Source: Dietzia psychralcaliphila (lineage in GTDB: Bacteria > Actinomycetota > Actinomycetes > Mycobacteriales > Mycobacteriaceae). From it: 64,000 bases of DNA. A program made the position numbers and the translations under genes. Every line of letters begins with the position of its first letter. Positions within the stretch are counted from its first letter, which is position 1. The notes below the pieces were generated by a model that made no database searches, was not told the origin of the DNA, and was given only the letters and a program-made list of their open reading frames with translations. The stretch covers positions 3,038,001 through 3,102,000 of the forward strand of contig NZ_CP015453.1 in NCBI RefSeq assembly GCF_003096095.1, given 5' to 3'. Below, in pieces: positions 33,609 to 42,027 of the stretch.

Positions 33609-35324
33609 ATGACTCGTGATCTGCATCCGGTGCGAGCGCTCGTCGCGATCCTCGGCACCGTCGTTCTGCTCTTCACGACGGCTCTGGCTATCGGTTCGAT
33701 CCGCCCGACCGAGGCGACGTGGTCCGACCAGGCCGTGGGCGCGGCCGAGTTCGGGGCTGCCAATCCGAACCAGAACACGCGCTTCGCCAGAGCACTGTCG
33801 ACATTCGGACTGATGGAACGGGCGATCCGGAACAGCGACGTCGGCGCCGTCACCGCCTTCCGGCAGACCCCGGACGCGTCGCGGCAGGTCGTCGGCCCCA
33901 CGACACATGACAGCTCCGGCTCCTTTCCCACCTACCTGCTCCCGCTGACCACCGTGGGCTACTCGTGCTCGACGCTCGACGCGCAGTCGAGGTGCGACAA
34001 CGGGAACCCCACCGGCGTGGCCACCCCCACCGCCACCGCGGTCTCCGAGACCCGCTCCCTAGAAGTTCGGACCTCTCGCATCCTGGGGTCGGATCTGGTC
34101 AGCTACCCGGGCAGGAGCCCGATTCGCGCGACCGCAGCCTGCTCCCCGAGTGACGGGGCGGCATCCCTCAGCTCGGACGGCCCGGTGGTCCTCGGGCGAA
34201 ACGGTCTGTTCGAACAAGAGGTCCGCGTCCCGATCCCCGGTCCGAACTCTGAGCAGACGGGGAACCGAAGCTGGGGCAGCTACGACTACGTCGCGACCCT
34301 CCAGCACGTGAAGAAGGAAAGCCCCGGATACGCCCTGTCCCAGTTGCGGCTCCGCATCAACGCCACCGGCACGGGCGGCGCCGAGCGCTGGAACCTCACC
34401 CTGATCCTGGCCCACGCCGAATGCGGAGTCGACCGGGAGACCACCGCCGCGCCCACCCGTCCGACCAGCGGCGAGTGGCCGATCCTCTCCGCACAGTCGA
34501 ACCGGATGATGGCCGCCCAGGCCGACGCGCCGACCACCTTGCAGCCCGAGGACGCCGCCCCCGAGGGTGTCGCCCCCGAGGGTGGCGAGGCCCCGGACGA
34601 CGAGCCGGCCAGCGACGTGCCCGTCAGCGACGAGTCGTCGACCTCGGTGCCTACGCCCATCGACGACGCGCGGGAGGACGACGCCGAGAAGGGCAAACCC
34701 CGCGACACGGCGGAGTCGAGCCCGAGCACGCCCGGGACCACGACGCCGGTCGAACACCCCGAGCCTTCCGAAAAGCCTGACCAGCCGGCCGTCGCTGAAG
34801 AACCGCAGCGACCGGCGAACGTGGCGCCCGGCCGGTGGTTCACGGTGGTGGGCCGCGACGGAGTCGAGCTCGGTTCGGCGAAGATCGACGACATCGTGCG
34901 GACCCCCGGGTGCGGGGTGGCGCTCACCCTGCGCATCACCACCTCGGAAGAGACGAGCCCTGATCGCTGGTCGACCGTCGGCCCCGGCGACTTCGCCGAG
35001 CTCCGGTCCAGTGGGTCGACCCGCGACGCCCGGCCCGTCAGATCGGACTGCGAGCAGTCTGCGGCCTCCACGACAACGCGCCTGTCGCCCGGCAGCGAGT
35101 ACGAAATCGTCCTGGCGTTCCAGCTCGACGACTCGGCGCAGCGGGCGATGCTCCGGCCCGAGGGCACCGCTGGCTCGGCCTTTGACCTGCCGCCGCTGAC
35201 CGAGGTCGCCGTCGTCGCCACCACCGGCGCACCGGTTCCCGCCGCTGGTCAGCCACCCGCGGCGACCACGCCCGCGGCCAACGCCCCGGTCACCGTGACT
35301 CAGACCGTGGAGTCTGACGCCTGA
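33609..35324 (+). CDS. Large SipW-type secreted surface protein
   Basis: 571 residues, starting two bases after the sipW stop. The signal region (residues 8-38) ends E-A-T-W-S-D-Q-A-V-G-A-A-E-F-G, matching the motif of the 32347 protein, so it is probably cut by the same SipW peptidase. Residues 40-290 form a beta-rich domain with two Cys pairs. Residues 300-400 are an acidic Pro/Glu/Ser/Thr linker. Residues 405-545 are a second beta-domain, and the end is Ala/Pro/Thr-rich. There is no sortase motif or C-terminal membrane anchor, so it is released or wall-associated. Probably the structural partner of the small substrate. Confidence 0.8.
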   Translation: MTRDLHPVRALVAILGTVVLLFTTALAIGSIRPTEATWSDQAVGAAEFGAANPNQNTRFARALSTFGLMERAIRNSDVGAVTAFRQTPDASRQVVGPTTHDSSGSFPTYLLPLTTVGYSCSTLDAQSRCDNGNPTGVATPTATAVSETRSLEVRTSRILGSDLVSYPGRSPIRATAACSPSDGAASLSSDGPVVLGRNGLFEQEVRVPIPGPNSEQTGNRSWGSYDYVATLQHVKKESPGYALSQLRLRINATGTGGAERWNLTLILAHAECGVDRETTAAPTRPTSGEWPILSAQSNRMMAAQADAPTTLQPEDAAPEGVAPEGGEAPDDEPASDVPVSDESSTSVPTPIDDAREDDAEKGKPRDTAESSPSTPGTTTPVEHPEPSEKPDQPAVAEEPQRPANVAPGRWFTVVGRDGVELGSAKIDDIVRTPGCGVALTLRITTSEETSPDRWSTVGPGDFAELRSSGSTRDARPVRSDCEQSAASTTTRLSPGSEYEIVLAFQLDDSAQRAMLRPEGTAGSAFDLPPLTEVAVVATTGAPVPAAGQPPAATTPAANAPVTVTQTVESDA

Positions 35325-35347
35325 TCGAACGGCAAACCCCGACGACT

Positions 35348-35393
35348 CCACGCAGTTCGGATTCGTGAGGACCGCCGATGGGTGGCTGCGTGG
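35348..35393. terminator. Hairpin between convergent genes
   Basis: CCACGCAG pairs with CTGCGTGG across a 30-base loop, followed on the plus strand by CCCTTTCTCT. It lies between the large surface-protein gene and the convergent regulator gene. Weak candidate. Confidence 0.4.
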
Positions 35394-35415
35394 CCCTTTC
35401 TCTGAAGCGGGGGGC

Positions 35416-35967
35416 CTACCTGATCTCCGAGATGAGCACCGCGGTGGTTCCCTCGTGCTGGGCGTCGAAGATGTGCGGGGCGTCGCCCGGATAGCAGAGG
35501 TAGTCGCCGGGCAGCAGTGCGACCGGAGATGACTCTGGCCCGACAAGGGCGGAACCCGACACCAGGATCACGTGTTCGACGGTGCCGCGGGCATGGGGGG
35601 CGGACACCTTCGGGCCGCTGGGGTCGGCCTGGACCAGGTACACATCGCGGCGCGCGTTCGGCGGACTGGCGGAGAGAAGCGCGGCCACATAGTTGGCGCT
35701 GGCCGAACGGATGTGTGGCGCGGCTGCCGCGCGGATCAGCGTGACGGGCTCGGCGTCCTCGTCCACGAGACGGGCGAACGGCACGCCGAGCGCATCCCCC
35801 AGGGCCCAGAGCGTCTCCACGCTGGGGTTTCCCCCGCCCGATTCGAGCTGGGACACGGTCGCCTTGGAGACGCCCGATCGCCGAGCGAGCTCGGACACCG
35901 ACAGGCCTCCCGCAGTGCGCTCCCGTTTGATCGCAGCCCCGATTCGGGCACCGAGCTCTTCCGTCAT
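35416..35967 (-). CDS. XRE-cupin transcription regulator
   Basis: 183 residues: an N-terminal XRE helix-turn-helix (residues 8-62; L-S-V-S-E-L-A-R-R-S-G-V-S-K-A-T-V-S-Q-L-E) and a C-terminal cupin sensing domain (residues 100-180; P-G-D-Y-L-C-Y-P-G-D-A-P-H). This fused design typically represses an adjacent transporter or amino-acid pathway gene, with the cupin binding a small effector. It is divergent from azlCD, and directly repeated CGTTCACCATA sites lie between them. The likely targets are therefore its own gene and azlCD. Confidence 0.93.
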   Translation of the reverse strand: MTEELGARIGAAIKRERTAGGLSVSELARRSGVSKATVSQLESGGGNPSVETLWALGDALGVPFARLVDEDAEPVTLIRAAAAPHIRSASANYVAALLSASPPNARRDVYLVQADPSGPKVSAPHARGTVEHVILVSGSALVGPESSPVALLPGDYLCYPGDAPHIFDAQHEGTTAVLISEIR

Positions 35968-35968
35968 T

Positions 35969-36026
35969 CGTTCACCATAACGAACGACCGGCCAGTTTGA
36001 CAGGCGGTAACACCTCGTTCACCATA
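35969..36026. promoter_or_regulatory. Direct-repeat operator between the XRE-cupin gene and azlC
   Basis: CGTTCACCATA occurs at 35969-35979 and again at 36016-36026. The first copy overlaps a short inverted repeat (TCGTT/AACGA) just ahead of the regulator's start codon. Binding by the XRE-cupin protein is inferred from position. Confidence 0.5.
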
Positions 36027-36821
36027 CTGGCCATTCGTTTATTCCGCCGAACACGCTCGCCCGCTGCGCACACCGCGTCCGCCGCGTCCGCCGCGTCCGC
36101 CGCGTCCGCTGCGCACACCGCGCCCTCGGCGTCCGCTGCGCCCTCGGCGCCCTCGGCGACCGCCGCACCTGCCGTGGCGATCGCGCCCATCGTGGCCATC
36201 GCGTCGGCGGTCGGCGTGGTCGGGGTGGCCTACGAGTCGATGGCCTCAGCCGCAGGAGTTCCCCCATGGCTCGTAGTCCTCGCCGCCGTCCTCGTGCTCA
36301 GCGCGTCCTCGGAACTGGTGTTCATCGGCGTGATCGCCTCTGGCGGCCTGCCCTGGATCGCGGTTGGCGCAGGGCTCCTGGTGAATCTCCGGAACTTTGT
36401 CTATGGCTTCTCTGCGTCCGCGTTTCTGCCCGGGCAGGGCGTCCGTCGGCTCTTCTCGGCACACCTGGTCAACGACGAGAGCGTCGCCTTCGCCCTGGCC
36501 CAACCGCAATCAGCGCGGCGCCTCACCGCGTTCCGCGCGGTCGGGGTCGCACTCCTGATCGCCTGGCCCCTCGGCGCTGCGATCGGCGTCCTCATCGGAT
36601 ACGTCCTGCCCGACCCCAGCCGTCTCGGCCTCGATGCGGCGTTCCCCGCAGTCTTCGTGGCGATCCTCCTCGGCAGCGTCACCCGTCGCACCGTTGCCCC
36701 CGCCGCTGCCGGCGCGACCATCGCCGCGGCCGCCACCCCGTTCGTGGCCGCTGGAATGGCCCCCGTCCTGGGTGTGATCGGACTGCTCGCGGCTGCGCGA
36801 AGGCGGGGACACCGTGTCTGA
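35997..36821 (+). CDS. azlC: AzlC-family branched-chain amino acid exporter, large subunit
   Basis: The frame opens at a TTG (35997), but the start is uncertain because the first 55 residues are an odd Ala/Ser/Pro/His run encoded by tandem GCGTCCGCC units, before the first helix (A-V-A-I-A-P-I-V-A-I-A-S-A). Seven to eight helices follow, with the family block S-S-E-L-V-F-I-G-V-I-A-S-G-G and N-L-R-N-F-V-Y-G-F-S. AzlC works with a small AzlD subunit to export branched-chain amino acids or analogues. The azlD gene overlaps its end by eight bases. The upstream regulator probably controls both. Confidence 0.85.
   Translation: MTGGNTSFTILAIRLFRRTRSPAAHTASAASAASAASAAHTAPSASAAPSAPSATAAPAVAIAPIVAIASAVGVVGVAYESMASAAGVPPWLVVLAAVLVLSASSELVFIGVIASGGLPWIAVGAGLLVNLRNFVYGFSASAFLPGQGVRRLFSAHLVNDESVAFALAQPQSARRLTAFRAVGVALLIAWPLGAAIGVLIGYVLPDPSRLGLDAAFPAVFVAILLGSVTRRTVAPAAAGATIAAAATPFVAAGMAPVLGVIGLLAAARRRGHRV
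36075..36110. repeat. 9-bp tandem repeat in the azlC N-terminal region
   Basis: Four tandem GCGTCCGCC-type units encode an Ala-Ser-Ala run. In-frame, so length changes would only alter the N-terminal extension. Confidence 0.7.
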
Positions 36822-37131
36822 CGTGGGTCTTGTCCTGCCGGTTCTCGCCCTTGCTGCCGGCACCTTTGCCATCAGACTGGGCGGGGTCCGCTTCGGAGGG
36901 TCGCGCCTCTTCCTGCATCTCCAACGGTGGGGCGATCCCGCGGTGATCGTGCTGATCGCCAGCGTGGCCGCCACCGCGACCCTCTACGACGGGCAGGCGT
37001 TCGCCGGGTGGGCCCGAATCGCCGGGGTGGCCACAGCTGCCGGTCTCGCGGCGATGCGCGCGCCGCTCGTTGTGGTGGTTGTGGCAGCAGCCGCAGTGGC
37101 CGCCGCCCTGAGAGCGCTCGGGATCCACTAG
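36814..37131 (+). CDS. azlD: AzlD-family branched-chain amino acid exporter, small subunit
   Basis: 105 residues with three to four hydrophobic helices and the family-typical start A-G-T-F-A-I-R-L-G-G. It overlaps azlC by eight bases and completes the AzlCD exporter. Downstream, 37132-37235 carries two tandem CCCTCGCGCACT units and then the next gene's ribosome binding site (AGAGAGAC). Confidence 0.88.
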   Translation: MSDVGLVLPVLALAAGTFAIRLGGVRFGGSRLFLHLQRWGDPAVIVLIASVAATATLYDGQAFAGWARIAGVATAAGLAAMRAPLVVVVVAAAAVAAALRALGIH

Positions 37132-37235
37132 CCGGTTTCACCAGCCGAACCGCCTCCGTGGCGCCAGCATCGTCCTAGGGTTCGAGTACCCCCTCGCGCA
37201 CTCCCTCGCGCACTCCCCTCCAGAGAGACACCGCC

Positions 37236-38120
37236 ATGACAACGCAGACCATCGACATCCCCCACCTGGGCGGATCGACCATCGGCTACAAATTCGCCCG
37301 CCAGTACGACCCCGCCCTGCCCACGCTGGTGATGATCAACTCGTTCACCACCTCGGTCGAGCTGTACCGGCCGCAGTTCGCCAACGACGAGCTCGCGTCG
37401 CGGATGAACCTGCTGGCGATCGAGCCCTACGGCCACGGGGAGACCCGCGCCCGGTACCGGCACTTCACCTACTGGGACAGCGCGATCGCCAATCTGCAGG
37501 TGCTCGACGCCCTGGGGATCTCCAAGGCGTTCGCCCTCGGTACGTCCCAGGGTGGGTGGATCGCCACGCGCATGGCGCTGCTCAGTCCCGGCACCATCGA
37601 GGGCATCGTCATCTGCGGCACCTCCATGGATCACGAGAGCCCGGCCAGCATGGAGCGTGGGTGCTGGAACGGCTCCGAGTTCTGCAGCCCCGCCATCGAG
37701 GCGCTCGCCGAGCCCGTCGGCGAGGACTGGGTGGTGGACGACGACTTCGTGGTCGCAGTGCTCGGCGCCGGCCTCGGAGAGGACGTTTCCGAGGCCGAGC
37801 GGGATTTCTGGATCCAGACCTACCGCACCAATTACACCGGGGACGAGGGCCGGCGGCGCCTGCGCACCAGCTCCATCAACCTCCGCGACCGCGACGGCCT
37901 GGAGGCACGGCTGAGCGATCTGCACTGCCCTGTGCTCTGGCTGCAGGGCACCGCCGACCAGGTGTACTCGGTGGCCAACGCCGAGGACGGCATCGCCCGG
38001 TTCACCGGCTCACTGTCCGCCACGCTGCAGATCGTCGAGGGCGGCCAGCACTTCCTCACCGCCTCCGACCCCGAGGTCGCCGACGCGGCCACCCTCGCCT
38101 TTGTGGAGCAGTGGTCCTGA
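37236..38120 (+). CDS. Alpha/beta hydrolase
   Basis: 294 residues from the ATG at 37236. Nucleophile elbow G-T-S-Q-G-G near residue 103, acid in G-T-A-D-Q-V-Y near 243 and His in G-G-Q-H-F-L near 273, so the triad is complete. A helical cap lies around residues 130-200. No signal peptide. Similar in layout to 3-oxoadipate enol-lactonase-like hydrolases, but the substrate is unknown. The 230 bases after it (38121-38352) hold no gene; a stretch around 38155-38172 (ATCGCGCGGCTGCGGG) resembles the right end of repeat family A. Confidence 0.85.
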   Translation: MTTQTIDIPHLGGSTIGYKFARQYDPALPTLVMINSFTTSVELYRPQFANDELASRMNLLAIEPYGHGETRARYRHFTYWDSAIANLQVLDALGISKAFALGTSQGGWIATRMALLSPGTIEGIVICGTSMDHESPASMERGCWNGSEFCSPAIEALAEPVGEDWVVDDDFVVAVLGAGLGEDVSEAERDFWIQTYRTNYTGDEGRRRLRTSSINLRDRDGLEARLSDLHCPVLWLQGTADQVYSVANAEDGIARFTGSLSATLQIVEGGQHFLTASDPEVADAATLAFVEQWS

Positions 38121-38352
38121 GGCTGGCTGCGCATCTGGGCCCGAGTGGAGCAGACGTATCGCGCGGCTGCGGGAGCTCGTAGCCGTCGTACTCGTCCTGC
38201 ACAACCCACACCCACGTCGGCCTCCCTCCCGCTCAGGACCACCACAGCCCCTGGTCGCACTCACCGCGCTACTGGTCGCGAACACAGTGGGAATCCACCG
38301 CAATTCCCACGGTAGGTACGACCACCGCCCGTAGACCGCGTGATGCGAACCG

Positions 38353-40206
38353 TCAGACAGGCCGCTGCTCGGCCAGCGCCGCCGTCCTCTGCTCGATCCA
38401 GCTGCGCAGCGCATCCGCCTCCTCGTCGAGCGTCGCCTGGTCCACCGCGTCGCTCACCGGGAATGATCCTCGGACGTTCTCGAGCGTCTGCGCCGCGAGC
38501 CCGCTTACGTAGACCGTGTCGTAGAGCTCCCAGTACTTCTCCTCGTACAGCGCCGTGAAGGCGTCGGACTCGAGGAAGCGGGTCTTGAGCGGGTGGCCCG
38601 CGGCCATCCCGCCGGGACGCTGCTCCCCGTCCTGATCAAGCCCACCGGGCATCTGACCGGCGCCGGGACCCGCTGCCAGCTCGCCTTCCGGCGCAGCGCC
38701 GCCCATCGGAACATCACCTTCCGCAGGAACGCCGCCATCTGCGGCAGCGCCGTCGGGCACCGCGCCCATCGGACCACCGGCCATCCGCCCGCCGCCTCCG
38801 GGTCCGCCCATCGAGACGGTGTCGTCCGGCCCGGCGGCGGTGTCCCCGCTCATCGACATGTTCAGATCCCAGGACACCACGGTGAACTTCGTCGACTCGA
38901 GGTCGTACCAGAGGTAATAGTTCTGGCCCGGGCCCGCCATGTCGTCGAAGTTGGACAGCAAATTCTGCGTGGCCAGGTAGGTGGCAAACGAGTCCACGTC
39001 AACCCACTGGTCGAGCTCGGCGGCGAACTCCTCGTCGTCGGCGGAGTCCACCCAGCGCAGCAGGTCGATGATCGGCTGCAGGGTGCCGTCGCCCTGCGAA
39101 TTGATCGGCGTGAACTGGTCCGAATAGTCCGACTGGTCGTCGCCGACGTACTCGAACCTCGAGTTGGCGTCCGCTTTGTAGAGGTAGCCGGAGCCGTCGA
39201 AGGCAGTGGAGGCGTAGCCGTCGTCGGGATGCTCCAGCACGAGTCGCGTGGTGGAGTCGTCGTCGTTAATCGAGTACTCGCTATAGCTGTAGCGCTGGGA
39301 CGCCAGACCGGTGGCGGCGGTGAGGTCGAGCGCGACCGCCTCGTTGAGCACGGGCGTGCCCGGGCGGACGGACAGTTCCGTCATGCCCTGGTACGCCCGA
39401 CCCGGGTGGTTCTTGTCGATGCTGATCAGCAGCGGTAGCGAGGTCGGGTCGTCGGCGGAGATCCCGGCGTCCATCCCGGGCATCGCGGGCATCTCCATGT
39501 CGGCCGGCATCTCCGGCAACTGGGCGCCGTCGGGCATCCCGGCCGGCACCTCCGGTGGCTCGAACCCCTCCGGCATCTCGGGCATCCCGGCCGGCATTTC
39601 CGGCGGCTCGAACCCTTCCGGCAGCTCGGGCATTCCTTCGCCCTGTCCCATGCCGGGCGGCCCCGGCTGCCGGCCGCCCCCCTCGCCTCCGGGACCCTCG
39701 CCTCCGGGACCCTCGCCTCCCGGCCCCTCGCCCCGCAAACCCATCAGGGTCGAATTGCCCTTGAGGCGCACGGCGACGTCGTTCAGGAACACCCCGTCGA
39801 TCGTCATATCGGCAGTCACCCAGTCCTTGTCGCCGTTGCGCTCGAACGCGTCGATCATCTCGGCGTATTCGACGTCGTCGATCTCCAGATGAATCTGGTG
39901 CGCCACCTCGTCGTCGAACAGCAGCACCGTTCCCTCCACGTTCTGCGTGATCGACGAGGTGATCACGTCGACATTGCCGGTGATGTACGGCCGGATCCGG
40001 GTGCCACCCAACGCCACGACGACGACGAGGAGCGCCACCACGCTCACCGCGAGCAGCGTCCAGTGCTTGCGCAACGACAGTGGCAGACGGTGCCGCAGTC
40101 GGCGGCGCGGCGGAGCGGGATCGGCAGAGCCAGTGGAGTCGGCCGGCTCGGCGGAACGGGCTGCGCCGGCCGGGTCGGAGGCGCCCGCGGGATCGGCGGT
40201 CATCAC
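38353..40206 (-). CDS. CotH-family protein kinase-like membrane protein
   Basis: 617 residues. A disordered N-terminus of 35 residues and one transmembrane helix (about 50-72) place the rest outside. The CotH domain starts with L-E-I-D-D-V-E-Y and V-A-V-R-L-K-G-N-S-T, and includes N-Y-Y-L-W-Y-D-L-E and V-V-S-W-D-L-N-M-S, the positions of the kinase's conserved N-Y and W-D-x-N/D elements. Two inserts are odd: a Gly/Pro/Met-rich stretch (residues 160-245) with repeated E-G-P-G-G and M-P-E-G-F-E-P-P units, and a second Gly/Met-rich one near 480-545. CotH of Bacillus phosphorylates spore-coat proteins; the target here is unknown. Last gene of a three-gene cassette. Confidence 0.88.
   Translation of the reverse strand: MMTADPAGASDPAGAARSAEPADSTGSADPAPPRRRLRHRLPLSLRKHWTLLAVSVVALLVVVVALGGTRIRPYITGNVDVITSSITQNVEGTVLLFDDEVAHQIHLEIDDVEYAEMIDAFERNGDKDWVTADMTIDGVFLNDVAVRLKGNSTLMGLRGEGPGGEGPGGEGPGGEGGGRQPGPPGMGQGEGMPELPEGFEPPEMPAGMPEMPEGFEPPEVPAGMPDGAQLPEMPADMEMPAMPGMDAGISADDPTSLPLLISIDKNHPGRAYQGMTELSVRPGTPVLNEAVALDLTAATGLASQRYSYSEYSINDDDSTTRLVLEHPDDGYASTAFDGSGYLYKADANSRFEYVGDDQSDYSDQFTPINSQGDGTLQPIIDLLRWVDSADDEEFAAELDQWVDVDSFATYLATQNLLSNFDDMAGPGQNYYLWYDLESTKFTVVSWDLNMSMSGDTAAGPDDTVSMGGPGGGGRMAGGPMGAVPDGAAADGGVPAEGDVPMGGAAPEGELAAGPGAGQMPGGLDQDGEQRPGGMAAGHPLKTRFLESDAFTALYEEKYWELYDTVYVSGLAAQTLENVRGSFPVSDAVDQATLDEEADALRSWIEQRTAALAEQRPV
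39681..39733. repeat. 15-bp tandem repeats in the CotH-family gene
   Basis: Three to four copies of CCTCGCCTCCGGGAC encode a G-G-E-G-P run. In-frame low-complexity repeat. Confidence 0.75.
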
Positions 40207-40880
40207 AGGTCCGTCTGGTCGTACCCGGTCAACACGGTGACCCGCTGACCGGAGTTGACCTCGTTCAGGGCGGCGATGAGGTCCGCGGAGGAGCTGCCCT
40301 TCTTGAGTTGGGCCGTGAAGTTCAGTTCGGTCAGAGCCCCGCCGCGCGCGGATTCGGTGGAGACCAACTCGAACTCCGAACAGTGCCGCACCAGCGCGTC
40401 CTCGACGAGCGCGTGGTACTCGGGCCCGGGCGGCACCTGCACCTTGACCACCTGGCGCTGCACGTCCAGCGAGAACCAGTTGAACCGGTGCATGAGCAGG
40501 ATCACCAGGCAGATGCCCACGGTCGCCACCGCGGCGAGCAGGTAGAAGCGGGTGCCGGCCGCCATGCCCACGGCCATCACCAGGAAGATGAACCCGACGT
40601 CCCGGGTCTCCTTGATGGCGTTGCGGAAGCGGACCACCGAGAGCGCACCCACCAGCGCGAAGGCCCGGGCGATGTTGGAGCCCACCACCAGCATGATCAT
40701 CGCGATCACCATCGCCACGATGATCAGCGTCTGCACGTACGACTGGCTGTAGGAGACGTTGCGGTGGGTGCGCCGGTAGACCCAGCCGATGATCGAGGCG
40801 AGCACGAAGGACAACGTCAGCGACATCGCCACGTCGAAGGTGGTGAAGGTCCCGCTGAGGTCCTGGAAATCGATGGTCAT
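40203..40880 (-). CDS. DUF4956-family membrane protein
   Basis: 225 residues. Four transmembrane helices occupy residues 18-125, with the family's conserved A-L-V-G-A-L-S-V-V-R-F-R-N-A-I-K-E-T-R-D block between helices 3 and 4. A cytoplasmic alpha/beta domain fills residues 135-225. The stop overlaps the CotH start (ATGA), and the VTC polymerase gene is 79 bases upstream. The family has no proven function; its company suggests a membrane component of a polyphosphate or phospho-polymer system. Confidence 0.9.
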   Translation of the reverse strand: MTIDFQDLSGTFTTFDVAMSLTLSFVLASIIGWVYRRTHRNVSYSQSYVQTLIIVAMVIAMIMLVVGSNIARAFALVGALSVVRFRNAIKETRDVGFIFLVMAVGMAAGTRFYLLAAVATVGICLVILLMHRFNWFSLDVQRQVVKVQVPPGPEYHALVEDALVRHCSEFELVSTESARGGALTELNFTAQLKKGSSSADLIAALNEVNSGQRVTVLTGYDQTDL

Positions 40881-40959
40881 TTCTGTCCTGGTTCTTCTCT
40901 GGGTGCAGATGCAGTGGACGGCTGACGCGGTGCGCGCGAGCCGGGGCGGGGCGGGCCGG

Positions 40960-41739
40960 TCAGGTGGCCATGAGTTCGGGGGCTCCGTACAGGGAGCGGG
41001 GCGCGAGGCCGAACGTCTCGACGGACCGGCAGTACTTGGAGATCCGGACCACGCTCAGGTCGAGGCGGGCCGCGAGGTCGGTGGCCCAGTAGGGCACCCG
41101 CTCGTTCGCCTTCAGCTCAACGATCGCCAGCTTGGGCGGGATGATGAACCGGTTCTCGCCGCCGGACGCGAAGTGGAAGTCACGATCCCGGCCGTGAACG
41201 CGGTGATCGATCGTCACGCGCAGGCCCGTGTCCGCCTCGCGACCCACGAACGCCTCCCGCAGGTAGCCGGTGGTGGCGACGGGCCGCAGGTCCAGTGTCG
41301 AGACCAGGTTGCTCACCTCGTTGACGTACCCCTGCCGCTCGGGCGGGCAGTCCGGGCGGTGGCGGTCGTCCAGCCAGTCGCGGGCGGTGGCGTACGGCAG
41401 TGCGAGCCGACGCTTCTGCGTGACGCGGTTGACGCGCTGCTTGATCTCCACGTGGACCGTCGAGGTGTCGGTGCAGTCGGCCGGGTCGCCGTAGAGCCGC
41501 ATCCGGAGCTTGCGGCGGAAGCGCAGGCCCTCGATCTTCTCCCAGTAGAACGACAGGTTCTGGGTGTCGTAGTAGAGGGAGCTCACGGGGTAGCCACCGT
41601 GGGGCGAGTACGGGTCGCCGTCCATCCGGGCGGCCAGTTCCTCGCGGAGGGCGGGGACCGCGAGCTCGTCGATCAGGTACTTGATCTCGTAGCGGTTGAA
41701 GGCGTGCGGCGTGGGTGCGTTCTGTGTGGGCGATGCCAT
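40960..41739 (-). CDS. VTC-domain polyphosphate polymerase
   Basis: 259 residues. VTC signatures are present in order: N-R-Y-E-I-K-Y-L-I (residue 15), S-S-L-Y-Y-D-T (55), R-R-K-L-R-M-R-L-Y-G (78), H-V-E-I-K-Q-R (95) and V-E-L-K-A-N-E-R (205). These charged strands line a tunnel fold in which the eukaryotic VTC4 catalytic domain makes polyphosphate from ATP. All the basic and acidic tunnel residues I can place are kept, so it should be active. Here it is soluble and heads a cassette with DUF4956 and CotH, which may supply the membrane passage and a phosphorylation step. Confidence 0.9.
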   Translation of the reverse strand: MASPTQNAPTPHAFNRYEIKYLIDELAVPALREELAARMDGDPYSPHGGYPVSSLYYDTQNLSFYWEKIEGLRFRRKLRMRLYGDPADCTDTSTVHVEIKQRVNRVTQKRRLALPYATARDWLDDRHRPDCPPERQGYVNEVSNLVSTLDLRPVATTGYLREAFVGREADTGLRVTIDHRVHGRDRDFHFASGGENRFIIPPKLAIVELKANERVPYWATDLAARLDLSVVRISKYCRSVETFGLAPRSLYGAPELMAT

Positions 41740-41880
41740 GGGCGCGGATCACTCTCTCGCTCACGACGCCGGTCGGCGGATGCCGGCGGAGTCGGTGAAC
41801 GCTGGGTTGACTCCGTCAGTACATTCGGCGCCGCTGAGGTGTCGCTCCGGTGACGCTGGCAAGTTCCTGCCAGTCCCGGG

Positions 41881-41996
41881 GGGCCCGCTCGCGCTCTCTC
41901 GCAGTCGCGCTCCCACAGCCGCGCGCAAAGACTGCACACGCTCAGGAAATGTCGTGTGCTTCTGCAGTGATCGCGCGCGGTTGCGCGAGCGGGCCC
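41881..41996. repeat. Large nested palindrome, repeat family A copy 2
   Basis: Perfect 14-base outer arms (GGGCCCGCTCGCGC at 41881-41894, its complement at 41983-41996) enclose inner arms (CCGCGCGC/GCGCGCGG and shorter blocks). It shares CACAGCCGCGCGCAAA (41914-41929) and right-arm blocks with the copy at 25236. It fills most of the gene-free gap 41740-42027 between the VTC gene and the sensor kinase gene, and could also act as a terminator. Confidence 0.8.
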
Positions 41997-42027
41997 TCGT
42001 GCGGCTGCGGGGCCTCGTCGTCGTCCC

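Noticed and set aside
37170-37200. GGTTCGAGTACC, resembling a tRNA T-loop
   Set aside because: No acceptor or anticodon stem can be drawn around it; it lies in a short promoter region.
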